Origin: Mucilaginibacter frigoritolerans
Lineage (GTDB): Bacteria; Bacteroidota; Bacteroidia; Sphingobacteriales; Sphingobacteriaceae
Assembly: GCF_007830615.1 (NCBI RefSeq)
Contig: NZ_VLLI01000001.1
Span: forward strand, 671,276-735,275
DNA: 64,000 bases
Direction: 5' to 3'
Each line of letters opens with the position of its first letter. Positions within the stretch are counted from its first letter, which is position 1. The translations under genes were made by a program, and so were the position numbers. Below, one piece after another: positions 17,101 through 25,883 of this stretch. Under the pieces are notes generated by a model, which did no database searches, was not told the DNA's origin, and worked only from the letters and a program-made list of their open reading frames with translations.

Positions 17101-19698
17101 ATGAACGCAGAGCAATTGAGATTAAAAGATTCCACCTGGAAAAAATGGGGGCCATACGTAAGTGATCGGCAATGGGGAACAGTGCGTGAAGATTATAGTG
17201 CAAACGGCGATGCCTGGAACTACATAACCCATGATATGGCCCGCAGTAAAACCTATCGCTGGGGTGAGGAGGGTATTGGTGGAATCTGCGATAATGATCA
17301 ATTGTTTTGTTTTGCTGTTTCTTTGTGGAATAAAAAAGATCCTATCATTAAAGAACGTTATTTCGGCTTAAGCAATCCCGAAGGCAATCATGGGGAAGAT
17401 GTTAAGGAGTTATATTATTATTTGGATAACACGCCAACGCATTCTTACCAAAAAATGCTATACAAATATCCGCAGGGCGAATATCCTTATGCCTGGCTGG
17501 TTAATGAAAATAAAAGACGTGGTCGCAATGATCCGGAATTTGAATTGATTGATACGGGTTTATTTGAGCAAGATGCCTATTTCGATGTATTCATTGAATA
17601 TGCTAAAAGTGCTGCAGATGATATCCTGATAAAAATTACTGTTCATAACCGTGGGGATAAGGAGGCTAAGTTAAATGTATTACCAACGCTTTGGTTTCGT
17701 AATACATGGTCGTGGGGATATGATGATTATATACCCGAAATGTCGTCCGATTCAAAAGGTATAGTTAGCGTTTATCATAAAACACTGGGTCAATTTTGGT
17801 TATGCGCAGAAGGGGCACCTGAGATATTGTTTTGCGAAAATGAAACCAATAACAAGCGGTTATACAATTATGAGGATGGCAAAAAGTTTTATAAAGATGG
17901 CATAAACGATTATATTGTTCATGGAAGCGACACCATTAATCGGCAGAATAACGGAACTAAGGCAAGTGTTAATTATGATTGCACAGTACCGGCAGATGGT
18001 AGCATAACTTTACGGCTCCGGTTATCAAAAGGTGTATCTACCTCTTTTGTGGATTTCGATCAGATATTTAACGCTCGTGTTATAGAAGCTGATGAGTTTT
18101 ATAACGATATACAAAAGCGTAATGAAGATGCAGACAGACGGTTAGTACAGCGCCAGGCTTTTGCTGGTATGTTATGGAGCAAGCAATTTTATTATTATGA
18201 TGTCCGTCACTGGATCAATGGTGATCCAGCTGAACCGTTGCCTCCTAAGGAAAGAGCTGAAAGTCGGAACAGCAAATGGATGCATTTAAATACAAAGGAT
18301 ATTATTTCAATGCCGGATAAATGGGAGTACCCCTGGTTTGCATCCTGGGATCTCGCGTTTCATTGTTTGCCATTGTCAACAGTTGATATGGCTTTCGCCA
18401 AAAATCAGCTTACGCTACTGGTAAAAGACTGGTACATGCACCCTAATGGGCAGCTGCCGGCCTACGAATGGGACTTTGGTGACGCCAATCCACCAGTTCA
18501 TGCCATGATTACACTGAAAATTTACCAGCTGGATAAAGCAGCAAATAATGGCAAAGGAGATACCTATTTCTTAGAACGCATTTTCCATAAGCTGATGCTA
18601 AACTTTACCTGGTGGGTAAATCGTAAAGATGCCCAGGGTAATAATATTTTTGAAGGTGGGTTTTTAGGCCTTGATAATATTGGCGTATTTGACAGAAATG
18701 CCCAGTTGCCAATGGGTGAACAGTTAGAACAGGCCGACGGAACCAGTTGGATGGCAACCTACTCCTTAAACCTGCTCCGTATTGCAGCAGAGCTGGCAGT
18801 AACCAATAAGGCTTATAACGACATTGCAAGTAAGTTTTTTGAGCACTTTATTTACATAGCCGGGGCAATGTCTAATTTAGGCAAGGACAACGAAGGGCTT
18901 TGGGACGAAGCTGACGGCTTTTTTTATGACCAATTGCGATTGCCGAATGATGGTGTTGAGAAAATGAAGGTGAGGAGTATTGTTGGATTGATTCCTTTAT
19001 TTGCTGCTGAAGTTTTGGATGAAAGTGATATTATAAATAACCCTATATTCAGAGATAGGTTATCCTGGTTTGCCCAGAACAGGCCAGATTTAGCTTCGCT
19101 TATTTCACGGTGGACGGAAACAAGAACTCCTGGTAAGCATTTAATAAGTTTGCTGCGTGGTTATAGGATGAAATCATTGCTTAAATATATGCTGGATGAA
19201 AATGAGTTTTTGAGTCCTCATGGTATCCGTTCGGTTTCAAAATATCATTTAAATAATCCGTATCACGTGGCACTTGACGGTATGGAGTTCAGCATTAAGT
19301 ATACACCTGCTGAAAGTGATAGCGGACTTTTTGGGGGCAACAGCAACTGGCGAGGCCCAATCTGGATACCAATAAATTTTTTGTTTATCCAAAGCCTCAA
19401 CAGGTTTCACGAATATTATGGTGATGATTATAAAATTGAGTGCCCAACAGGTTCTGGAAATTTCATGAACCTGCAACAGGTGGCCGATGAATTATACAAC
19501 AGGGTTTCCAGCTTATTTTTAAAAGATAAAGATGGTAAAAGGGCTGTGTTTGGGCATTATAATAAAATGCAAACTGATCCCAATTTTAAAGATTATATAT
19601 TGTTTTACGAATACTATGATGGTGATAACGGCCGGGGAGTAGGGGCATCCCACCAAACAGGTTGGAGTGGATTGATAGCTAACTGTTTACATATGTAA
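17101..19698 (+). CDS. GH63/MGH1-like glucosidase, large
   Basis: 865 residues. It matches the MGH1-like (glycoside hydrolase family 63-type) glucosidases: an N-terminal beta domain (SNPEGNHGEDVKELYYYLDN) and an (alpha/alpha)6 barrel with WEYPWFASWDLAFHCLPL, where the Asp is a likely catalytic acid region, then NWRGPIWIPINFLFIQSL and a C-terminal DNGRGVGASHQTGWSGL. No signal peptide, so it is probably cytoplasmic and acts on alpha-glucosides taken up or stored. It has its own promoter and is followed by a Tat-exported sugar isomerase-like gene after 103 bases. The exact substrate is unknown. Confidence 0.88.
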   Translation: MNAEQLRLKDSTWKKWGPYVSDRQWGTVREDYSANGDAWNYITHDMARSKTYRWGEEGIGGICDNDQLFCFAVSLWNKKDPIIKERYFGLSNPEGNHGEDVKELYYYLDNTPTHSYQKMLYKYPQGEYPYAWLVNENKRRGRNDPEFELIDTGLFEQDAYFDVFIEYAKSAADDILIKITVHNRGDKEAKLNVLPTLWFRNTWSWGYDDYIPEMSSDSKGIVSVYHKTLGQFWLCAEGAPEILFCENETNNKRLYNYEDGKKFYKDGINDYIVHGSDTINRQNNGTKASVNYDCTVPADGSITLRLRLSKGVSTSFVDFDQIFNARVIEADEFYNDIQKRNEDADRRLVQRQAFAGMLWSKQFYYYDVRHWINGDPAEPLPPKERAESRNSKWMHLNTKDIISMPDKWEYPWFASWDLAFHCLPLSTVDMAFAKNQLTLLVKDWYMHPNGQLPAYEWDFGDANPPVHAMITLKIYQLDKAANNGKGDTYFLERIFHKLMLNFTWWVNRKDAQGNNIFEGGFLGLDNIGVFDRNAQLPMGEQLEQADGTSWMATYSLNLLRIAAELAVTNKAYNDIASKFFEHFIYIAGAMSNLGKDNEGLWDEADGFFYDQLRLPNDGVEKMKVRSIVGLIPLFAAEVLDESDIINNPIFRDRLSWFAQNRPDLASLISRWTETRTPGKHLISLLRGYRMKSLLKYMLDENEFLSPHGIRSVSKYHLNNPYHVALDGMEFSIKYTPAESDSGLFGGNSNWRGPIWIPINFLFIQSLNRFHEYYGDDYKIECPTGSGNFMNLQQVADELYNRVSSLFLKDKDGKRAVFGHYNKMQTDPNFKDYILFYEYYDGDNGRGVGASHQTGWSGLIANCLHM

Positions 19699-19801
19699 AC
19701 CAGGTTTTGTGTTTAATGTGTTTAAATGACACAATAAATTTTTTAATTCAGTTTTAATCATTTAGTTTTACGTAACCACATAAACTAAATTACTTTTTAA
19801 C

Positions 19802-20734
19802 ATGAATTTAAACAGGCGCAAATTTTTGCAGGGTGCAGGTACGCTGGCACTTGGTAGTATAGCTTTTTCAGGAAAAGCTGGTTCATTGTTCAATTTCATG
19901 GCTCCACAACATCCTGTTGGGCTGCAGCTTTTTACTTTTTTTGGAGTTATTGATGAGGATGTAAAAGGAACATTGACTAAAATAGCTGCAATAGGCTATA
20001 AAGAAATGGAATCAGCTTTTAGTAAAAAAGGTGGTTATTATGGTTTGAAACCAAAGGAATTTAAAGCGTTGGTGAACGATTTGGGAATGTCATGGAAATC
20101 GCACCATGTGCTGGGAGCCCCTTTTAAATTACCAAAAGGCTATAAAATGCCGCTTGGGGCTGATGGCAAGCCTATGGTACTCCCGCCCATGCGAAATTTG
20201 AGGGAAAATATGCAGCAACTAGTTGATGAAGCAGCAGAAGGTGGCATACAATACCTGGTGTGTGCCAATTCACCTACAGGAACTTTAGACGAGATCAAAT
20301 CCACCATTGAGGTATTAAACAAAACAGGAGAAGCAACTAAAAAAGTGGGTATCCAATTCGCCTATCATAATCATGATATGGAGTTTCACGATATAGATGG
20401 AAAAATTCCTTATCACTTGCTCTTAACCGAAACAAATTCCGAAAATGTTAAAATGGAACTTGATTTGGCCTGGGCGGTTAAAGGAGGACAAGACCCCGTT
20501 GAATTATTTAAAGCTCATCCTGGTCGTTTCCCGCTTTGGCATGTAAAAGATTTAGATGCGGAAAGAAAAACTATACTTCCAGTAGGCAGTGGCACAATTG
20601 ACTTTAAGCGGATTTTTGAGCATCAGGCCGATGCCGGAATGAAGCATTTCTTTGTTGAGCATGACGAGCCCAAAGACCCTTATGCAAGCGTTGAAAGTAG
20701 TTATAAATATATTACCCAAACTTTAAAAGCTTAG
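19802..20734 (+). CDS. Sugar phosphate isomerase/epimerase-like TIM barrel protein, Tat-exported
   Basis: 310 residues. A twin-arginine signal is evident (NRRKFLQGAGTLALGSIAFS). The body is an AP-endonuclease-2/xylose-isomerase-like barrel with QFAYHNHDMEFHDIDGK, MELDLAWAVKGG and PLWHVKDLDAE; these His, Glu and Asp residues would bind a divalent metal. Exported members work in periplasmic or extracytoplasmic sugar conversion, some on 3-keto-glycosides together with Gfo/Idh and DUF1080 proteins like those at 4.3-7.1 kb. Single gene, followed by a bidirectional hairpin terminator. Confidence 0.85.
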   Translation: MNLNRRKFLQGAGTLALGSIAFSGKAGSLFNFMAPQHPVGLQLFTFFGVIDEDVKGTLTKIAAIGYKEMESAFSKKGGYYGLKPKEFKALVNDLGMSWKSHHVLGAPFKLPKGYKMPLGADGKPMVLPPMRNLRENMQQLVDEAAEGGIQYLVCANSPTGTLDEIKSTIEVLNKTGEATKKVGIQFAYHNHDMEFHDIDGKIPYHLLLTETNSENVKMELDLAWAVKGGQDPVELFKAHPGRFPLWHVKDLDAERKTILPVGSGTIDFKRIFEHQADAGMKHFFVEHDEPKDPYASVESSYKYITQTLKA

Positions 20735-20742
20735 GTCCGCAC

Positions 20743-20790
20743 AAAAAGGGAAGCATTCTGTGGTAATGAGTGCAACCCTTTTACTTTTAT
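20743..20790. terminator. Bidirectional hairpin terminator between convergent genes
   Basis: AAAAGGG (20744-20750) pairs with CCCTTTT (20776-20782), and GCATT inside the loop can pair with AATG. The A-run on the left and T-run on the right suit termination from both strands. It lies between the convergent sugar isomerase-like gene and the small unknown gene, and its right flank (20783-20790) reaches the unknown gene's stop at 20787. Confidence 0.6.
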
Positions 20791-21137
20791 AGGGTAGGAT
20801 AAGGCTTCATTACCGAACGTATACCTTTTACGCGGCTTTTTAGCCAGGTATAAATAGATGAATTTTCGAGGTAATTTCTTATGCTGTCATCATTTCTGAT
20901 GGCTGTTACCACATCTCTCAAAATATTTTTCACAGGCGAGGTTTTGCTAACGGTAGTTACAATCTCTTCTAACTGGTCAGCATAAATCACAGCTTCGTAT
21001 TCATTATCAAAAACCAAAAAAACCTTGTCTTTTCTTTTACCTTTTATTCCTTTTGAAGGCTCCGGCAAATGATAATTTTTAAAATCGGCAGAGGTAATCG
21101 GTTTCGGGCTGGTGGGTGGTAAGTTTATACGTAACAT
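20787..21137 (-). CDS. Small hypothetical protein, paralogue A
   Basis: 116 residues, no signal peptide or membrane segment. I do not recognise a family. It is clearly related to the neighbouring gene: both begin MLRIN, both have a Pro-rich segment, then an acidic stretch with YADxLE (VIYADQLEEIV here) and a shared AIRND motif followed by I. It differs by a 25-residue basic C-terminal extension (IYTWLKSRVKGIRSVMKPYP). It lies 21 bases downstream of paralogue B on the same strand, so it was probably a tandem duplication within one operon. Function unknown. Confidence 0.7.
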   Translation of the reverse strand: MLRINLPPTSPKPITSADFKNYHLPEPSKGIKGKRKDKVFLVFDNEYEAVIYADQLEEIVTTVSKTSPVKNILRDVVTAIRNDDSIRNYLENSSIYTWLKSRVKGIRSVMKPYPTL

Positions 21138-21158
21138 ATTAATGAGTTTTGAAATTAA

Positions 21159-21437
21159 TTATCGTGAGTAACTCTGTATAAATTCGTCATTCCTGATAGC
21201 CATAATAATATCATTTACGACTAAATACCGGGGTTCGGTTTTATCAGTTAACTGATAAGATAAAGCCTCCAGTTCATCAGCATAAGCAATGGCTTCCTCT
21301 TCATCTTCAAATTGTAATATCAAATCGTTATTAATCTCAGCTTCAACGCCATTCGGCGGCACCGGTAATTGAAGGATTTCAAAAGTTGAGAAATTTACTT
21401 GCGATGTCGTATTGGAAGGAACGTTGATTCGTAGCAT
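21159..21437 (-). CDS. Small hypothetical protein, paralogue B
   Basis: 92 residues, acidic, cytoplasmic. It starts MLRINVPSNTT and contains QFEDEEEAIAYADELEAL and IIMAIRNDEFIQSYSR. The same landmarks occur in the downstream gene, so the pair are paralogues. It ends where paralogue A continues with a basic tail. First gene of the leftward pair, diverging from the ethanolamine permease gene across a 202-base gap. No known domain recognised. Confidence 0.7.
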   Translation of the reverse strand: MLRINVPSNTTSQVNFSTFEILQLPVPPNGVEAEINNDLILQFEDEEEAIAYADELEALSYQLTDKTEPRYLVVNDIIMAIRNDEFIQSYSR

Positions 21438-21639
21438 AATTTTAGTTTAAAAATAACTTATATCATTACTTACGGAACACCACAAAGGTAAAGGTGTTTT
21501 AATAAAGTTAATATTTTGTAATTGTTAAAAATAACGTTTTAATGTTGTCTTTATGTTAACGGTTTTATAATAAACAGTATTTTGAAATTAAGGCAGCAAT
21601 GACTATTTTAAGGCGACAATAAACAGCAAAAAGTAGCCT

Positions 21640-22977
21640 ATGGCAAACGTAAAAACAGAATATTTAAAAAGAGTTTTAAAGCCTATTCATTTATGGGCAA
21701 TTGCGGTAGGTTTAGTTATTTCGGGCGAGTACTTTGGTTGGAACCTGGGCTGGGGAGTATCGGGTACTATAGGTTTTTTAATAGCCACTTTGGTGATAAC
21801 AGTAATGTACATCACTTTTATTTTTAGTTATACCGAATTAACAACAGCTATACCACATGCAGGTGGCGCTTTTGCCTATGCTTATAGGGCGATGGGGCCA
21901 TTTGGAGGTTTGGTTGCAGGTTATGCCACTCTCATTGATTTTTTGTTTGCTACACCTGCAATAGCCTTCGCTTTGGGGGCCTATATTCATTTTTTATATC
22001 CCGAGATATCCGTTTTATATTCTGCGTTATTTTTTAATGTGGTATTTATTGTCATTAATATTTTAGGAGTAAAGGAGTCGGCAAATTTTTCGGTATTTAT
22101 TACATTACTGGCGGTTGCTGAATTGCTACTATTTATGGGTATTGTAAGTCCACATTTTAAAATGAGCAATTTTGTAAGTCACCCCATGCCGTTTGGTTAT
22201 TCAGGTATTTTCGCAGCGCTACCCTATGCTGTGTGGTTTTATTTGGCTATAGAGGGGGTTGCCATGGTAGCTGAAGAGGTTAAAGAACCTAAACGTAATA
22301 TCCCAAAAGGTTATATCTCCGGTTTAGCTACGCTCATATTTTTAGCTTTGGGTGTGATGATTCTTACCGGTGGCATAAGCGACTGGCGCAAATTAAGTGG
22401 TCTCGACTATCCACTACCTGAAGCCATTAACATAGCCCTGGGAAAAGGCAATAATTTAACAAAAATATTTGCCAGCATTGGTTTGTTTGGATTAATTGCC
22501 TCTTTCCATGGCACAATACTGGCTTCATCAAGGCAAGTATTTGCAATGGCCCGTAGCGGTTATATGCCCCGGTTTTTATCAAATATTAATCATAAATTTA
22601 AGACCCCGCATTGGGCCATTATTTCAGGCGGAGTGATTAGCTTTATTGCATTATATACAGGTACAACCAATCAGATAGTAGTAATATCTGTAATGGGGGC
22701 AGTTTTGATGTATATGATGAGTATGATAAGCCTGTTTATTTTGCGGGTTAAGGAGCCTAACCTCGAGCGGCCATTTGCTTCTCCTTTTTATCCGGTATTT
22801 CCGTTCGTGGCACTCATTATTTCGGCTGTTACGCTGTTTGCTATAATATACTTCAATTTTATACTGAGTATTTACTTTTTTGTTGGGCTTGCCGGGGTTT
22901 CAGTAGTATTTGTATTAATGGGAAAACATAAAATAAAGTTAGTTGAGGATTTTATGGTAGCTCCAATTAATCTATAA
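21640..22977 (+). CDS. Ethanolamine permease (APC superfamily)
   Basis: 445 residues with about twelve membrane helices. It starts with VISGEYFGWNLGWGVSG and has SYTELTTAIPHAGGAFAYAY, the signature region of the ethanolamine permease (Eat) branch of amino-acid/polyamine transporters. It imports ethanolamine across the inner membrane. The two next genes are the large and small subunits of ethanolamine ammonia-lyase, which supports the substrate assignment. The 202-base upstream gap contains no visible cobalamin riboswitch. Confidence 0.88.
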   Translation: MANVKTEYLKRVLKPIHLWAIAVGLVISGEYFGWNLGWGVSGTIGFLIATLVITVMYITFIFSYTELTTAIPHAGGAFAYAYRAMGPFGGLVAGYATLIDFLFATPAIAFALGAYIHFLYPEISVLYSALFFNVVFIVINILGVKESANFSVFITLLAVAELLLFMGIVSPHFKMSNFVSHPMPFGYSGIFAALPYAVWFYLAIEGVAMVAEEVKEPKRNIPKGYISGLATLIFLALGVMILTGGISDWRKLSGLDYPLPEAINIALGKGNNLTKIFASIGLFGLIASFHGTILASSRQVFAMARSGYMPRFLSNINHKFKTPHWAIISGGVISFIALYTGTTNQIVVISVMGAVLMYMMSMISLFILRVKEPNLERPFASPFYPVFPFVALIISAVTLFAIIYFNFILSIYFFVGLAGVSVVFVLMGKHKIKLVEDFMVAPINL

Positions 22978-23030
22978 GTTTGAATTATTATTAAATCAAT
23001 TTCTGTCAATCAATAATTCAATAATAAATT

Positions 23031-24404
23031 GTGTATCAATATACGGTTCGTGATATAGTTTACCGGTTTAGTGATTTAAAAACATTGCTGGCCAAAGCAT
23101 CGCCATTTCGTACAGGAGATGCGTTGGCTGGGGTATGTGCTGAATCTTATGAAGAACGCGTTGCCGCTCAAATAGCACTAGCTGACGTGCCTTTAAATTT
23201 TTTTTTGAATGAAACCATTATTCCTTATGAACAGGATGAAATAACCAGGCTTATTATAGATAGTCATGATTCAGGGGCTTTTAAATTAATCAGTCATTTA
23301 ACAGTCGGTGGTTTCCGCGATTGGTTGTTAAGTGATGAAACAGATGCACTGGTATTAAAGAGCATTGAAGCTTGTGTAACTCCAGAAATGGCCGCGGCTG
23401 TATCTAAACTGATGCGTAACCAGGATTTAATCGCGGTAGCAAAAAAATGTGAGGTGATTACCCACTTCCGTAATACTATCGGCTTAAAAGGGCATTTTTC
23501 AACCCGCTTACAGCCCAATCATCCAACAGATGACCATAAGGGTATCGCTGCGAGTATGATTGATGGTTTACTATATGGAAGTGGCGATGCTGTAATTGGT
23601 ATCAATCCGGCAACAGACAGCCCGGCAGCGGTAATGAATTTATTAACGCTGATTGATACTGTACGCCAGCAATTTGATATACCTACACAATCATGCGTGT
23701 TAAGTCATGTTACCACCACTATTGAACTGATTAATAAAGGGGCACCGGTTGATCTTTGCTTCCAGTCTATTGGTGGCACTGAGTTAACAAATTCAAGCTT
23801 TGGGATTAGCCTTGCCCTGTTGGATGAAGCATACGAGGCAACCTTATCTTTAAAACGCGGAACAATCGGACAAAATGTTATGTATTTTGAAACAGGGCAG
23901 GGCAGTGAGCTGTCTGCAAACGGGCATCATGGTGTTGACCAGCAAACCTGCGAGGTGAGGGGCTATGCCATTGCACGAAGATACAAGCCACTTTTAGTAA
24001 ATACAGTAGTGGGTTTTATTGGCCCGGAATATTTATATGACGGCAAACAGATTATTCGCGCTGCATTAGAAGACCATTTCTGTGGAAAGTTGCTCGGTTT
24101 GCCAATGGGAGTAGACGTATGCTATACCAACCACGCGGAGGCCGACCAGGATGATATGGATAATTTGCTTACCCTGTTAGGCGTAGCAGGTTGTAACTTT
24201 ATAATGGGTATACCTGGTTCAGATGATATAATGCTCAATTATCAATCCACCTCATTTCATGATGCTTTATATTTAAGGAAAGTGTTGGGATTAAGACCAG
24301 CTCCTGAGTTTGAACAATGGTTAATAAAACAGGGAATAGTGGATGACCGTGGAGAACTGATGCAGCTTAATCCATCACATAAATTATTAACGCATTTTTA
24401 TTAA
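23031..24404 (+). CDS. eutB: Ethanolamine ammonia-lyase large subunit
   Basis: 457 residues from a GTG start (23031). It begins YQYTVRDIVYRFSDLKTLLA and carries the EutB landmarks GLKGHFSTRLQPNHPTDD, YFETGQGSELSANGHHGVDQ and VDVCYTNHAEADQDD. EutB holds the active-site barrel of the adenosylcobalamin-dependent lyase that converts ethanolamine to acetaldehyde and ammonia. The length matches the family. It is 53 bases after the permease and 33 bases before eutC, so one operon. No reactivase (EutA) or microcompartment genes are nearby. Confidence 0.95.
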   Translation: MYQYTVRDIVYRFSDLKTLLAKASPFRTGDALAGVCAESYEERVAAQIALADVPLNFFLNETIIPYEQDEITRLIIDSHDSGAFKLISHLTVGGFRDWLLSDETDALVLKSIEACVTPEMAAAVSKLMRNQDLIAVAKKCEVITHFRNTIGLKGHFSTRLQPNHPTDDHKGIAASMIDGLLYGSGDAVIGINPATDSPAAVMNLLTLIDTVRQQFDIPTQSCVLSHVTTTIELINKGAPVDLCFQSIGGTELTNSSFGISLALLDEAYEATLSLKRGTIGQNVMYFETGQGSELSANGHHGVDQQTCEVRGYAIARRYKPLLVNTVVGFIGPEYLYDGKQIIRAALEDHFCGKLLGLPMGVDVCYTNHAEADQDDMDNLLTLLGVAGCNFIMGIPGSDDIMLNYQSTSFHDALYLRKVLGLRPAPEFEQWLIKQGIVDDRGELMQLNPSHKLLTHFY

Positions 24405-24437
24405 ATTGTATCCAATATTTATCCGTGGTGTTTAACA

Positions 24438-25190
24438 ATGGTCAATAAAGAAATTGAAAAAACTGATCCGCTAAGTTCTTTAAAGGAATTTACTGCTGCC
24501 CGTATAGCAATTGGCCGTACAGGTACCAGTATTCCTATAAAACAATCACTGGAGTTTAAGTTGGCCCATGCCCATGCACGCGATGCCGTATATTCAGTTC
24601 TGGATACCGATGGTTTATTAAATAGCATGCAGCCGTTTAACTTACCCATTTTACACTTACACAGCAAAGCGCTTACCCGGCATAAATATTTAAAAAGGCC
24701 AGACCTTGGACGACAATTAAATGAAGAATCAGCCGAACTTTTAAAAGATTATAGCACTAATGCAGACATTGCTTTTATTATTGTAGATGGGCTTTCAGCA
24801 ACAGCGGTAAATGAAAATACCTATCCTTTACTGGAAGTTTTAATACCTCAGTTGAATAGAGCAGGTTTAAAAATTGCCCCTATATGCCTCGTTGAACAGG
24901 GCAGGGTAGCTATTGGAGACCATATAGGCCATCTTTTAAACGCGAAATTAACGGTATTGTTAATTGGAGAAAGGCCCGGACTAAGCGCAGCCGATAGTAT
25001 GGGAGCTTATTTTACCTATATGCCGAAACCAGGCTTAACAGATGAATCACGAAACTGTATTTCAAATATTAGGCCGCAAGGCTTAACCCATAAACCTGCG
25101 GCCGAAAAAATATTTTATTTAATAAATGAAGCCCTTAAAAGAAAGCTTTCAGGGGTTGCGTTAAAAGACAATGCCGGATTACTTGAGTAG
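24438..25190 (+). CDS. eutC: Ethanolamine ammonia-lyase small subunit
   Basis: 250 residues. Landmarks include FTAARIAIGRTGTSIPIKQS, LEFKLAHAHARDAVYSVLD, and GLSATAVNENTYPLL with the downstream IGERPGLSAADSMGAYFTY, which contacts the cobalamin. It is shorter than the enterobacterial protein because it lacks the long N-terminal extension, as in many non-enteric species. Together with EutB it forms the active lyase. It converges on a DUF4251 gene with 26 bases between. Confidence 0.95.
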   Translation: MVNKEIEKTDPLSSLKEFTAARIAIGRTGTSIPIKQSLEFKLAHAHARDAVYSVLDTDGLLNSMQPFNLPILHLHSKALTRHKYLKRPDLGRQLNEESAELLKDYSTNADIAFIIVDGLSATAVNENTYPLLEVLIPQLNRAGLKIAPICLVEQGRVAIGDHIGHLLNAKLTVLLIGERPGLSAADSMGAYFTYMPKPGLTDESRNCISNIRPQGLTHKPAAEKIFYLINEALKRKLSGVALKDNAGLLE

Positions 25191-25216
25191 AGTCCATTGG
25201 TGTATTTCATTATCTT

Positions 25217-25744
25217 CTATTTAGATTTTATATCTTCTATAGTACCATCAAATGAAATCATATCCCTATTACTGCTTACTACTTGTAATGATGCATAGCC
25301 GCTGGTTGATATATTTAGTGTCATCTGCTGCACACTTCTCCAATTAGCCATGTTGGTATCCTTTGGCTTAATAGAAATAAGCCAGCTGCCATTTTTATTT
25401 TGTTTGGTAACATAGCTGAAATTACCACTCTTAAATTTAATACCACCTTCATTTGTATAGATATCATTCGGGGCTGTATAAGCACGTCCATAATAAGGTA
25501 AATATGCAGTTATAGTATCTTTAGTTACTATAAGGTCATAGTAATCAGGAGTTAAATTTTTCTGACTTCCTCTTAAAGGTAAAGCATAGTTTGCTTTAAA
25601 AACGTAAACACCACTATCAACCATTTTTTTGATAGCTGCTTTTTTGACGGCTTGCTTTTCTTGTTTTGTACTTTGCGCAAATACAATAGTTGATCCGCAA
25701 GTAAAAATGGTAAATACAATGAGTATTCTGACTAATGTTTTCAT
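25217..25744 (-). CDS. DUF4251 family protein, exported
   Basis: 175 residues with a signal peptide (KTLVRILIVFTIFTCGSTIV) ending near FAQS. The body has the DUF4251 features: LRGSQKNLTPDYYDLIVTKD, ITAYLPYYGRAYTAP, then a beta-rich C-terminus (SGNFSYVTKQNKNGSWLISI). This family is almost confined to Bacteroidota and has no known function; a lipocalin-like periplasmic fold is likely. It stands alone between eutC and htpG. Confidence 0.85.
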   Translation of the reverse strand: MKTLVRILIVFTIFTCGSTIVFAQSTKQEKQAVKKAAIKKMVDSGVYVFKANYALPLRGSQKNLTPDYYDLIVTKDTITAYLPYYGRAYTAPNDIYTNEGGIKFKSGNFSYVTKQNKNGSWLISIKPKDTNMANWRSVQQMTLNISTSGYASLQVVSSNRDMISFDGTIEDIKSK

Positions 25745-25820
25745 AACTAATGATATAATAGGTTAAGTGATGGCGGTATATTAACGAATGCTAAATCTTA
25801 ATACTAAGTTAAAGTTTTTT

Positions 25821-25850
25821 AAATAAAAAAGCCACTCCCTAAAGAGTGGC
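25821..25850 (-). terminator. Rho-independent terminator of htpG
   Basis: Read on the minus strand, a 7-bp stem (GCCACTC / GAGTGGC) with a 6-base loop is followed by a run of T (25821-25830 on the plus strand is A-rich). It lies 34 bases after the htpG stop. Confidence 0.85.
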
Positions 25851-25883
25851 TCTTGTTTATATATGGAACGTTTAATTCAATTA

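Noticed and set aside
21438..21639. Possible cobalamin riboswitch before the ethanolamine genes
   Set aside because: No B12-box-like or stem-rich GC segment is visible; the gap is AT-rich and featureless.
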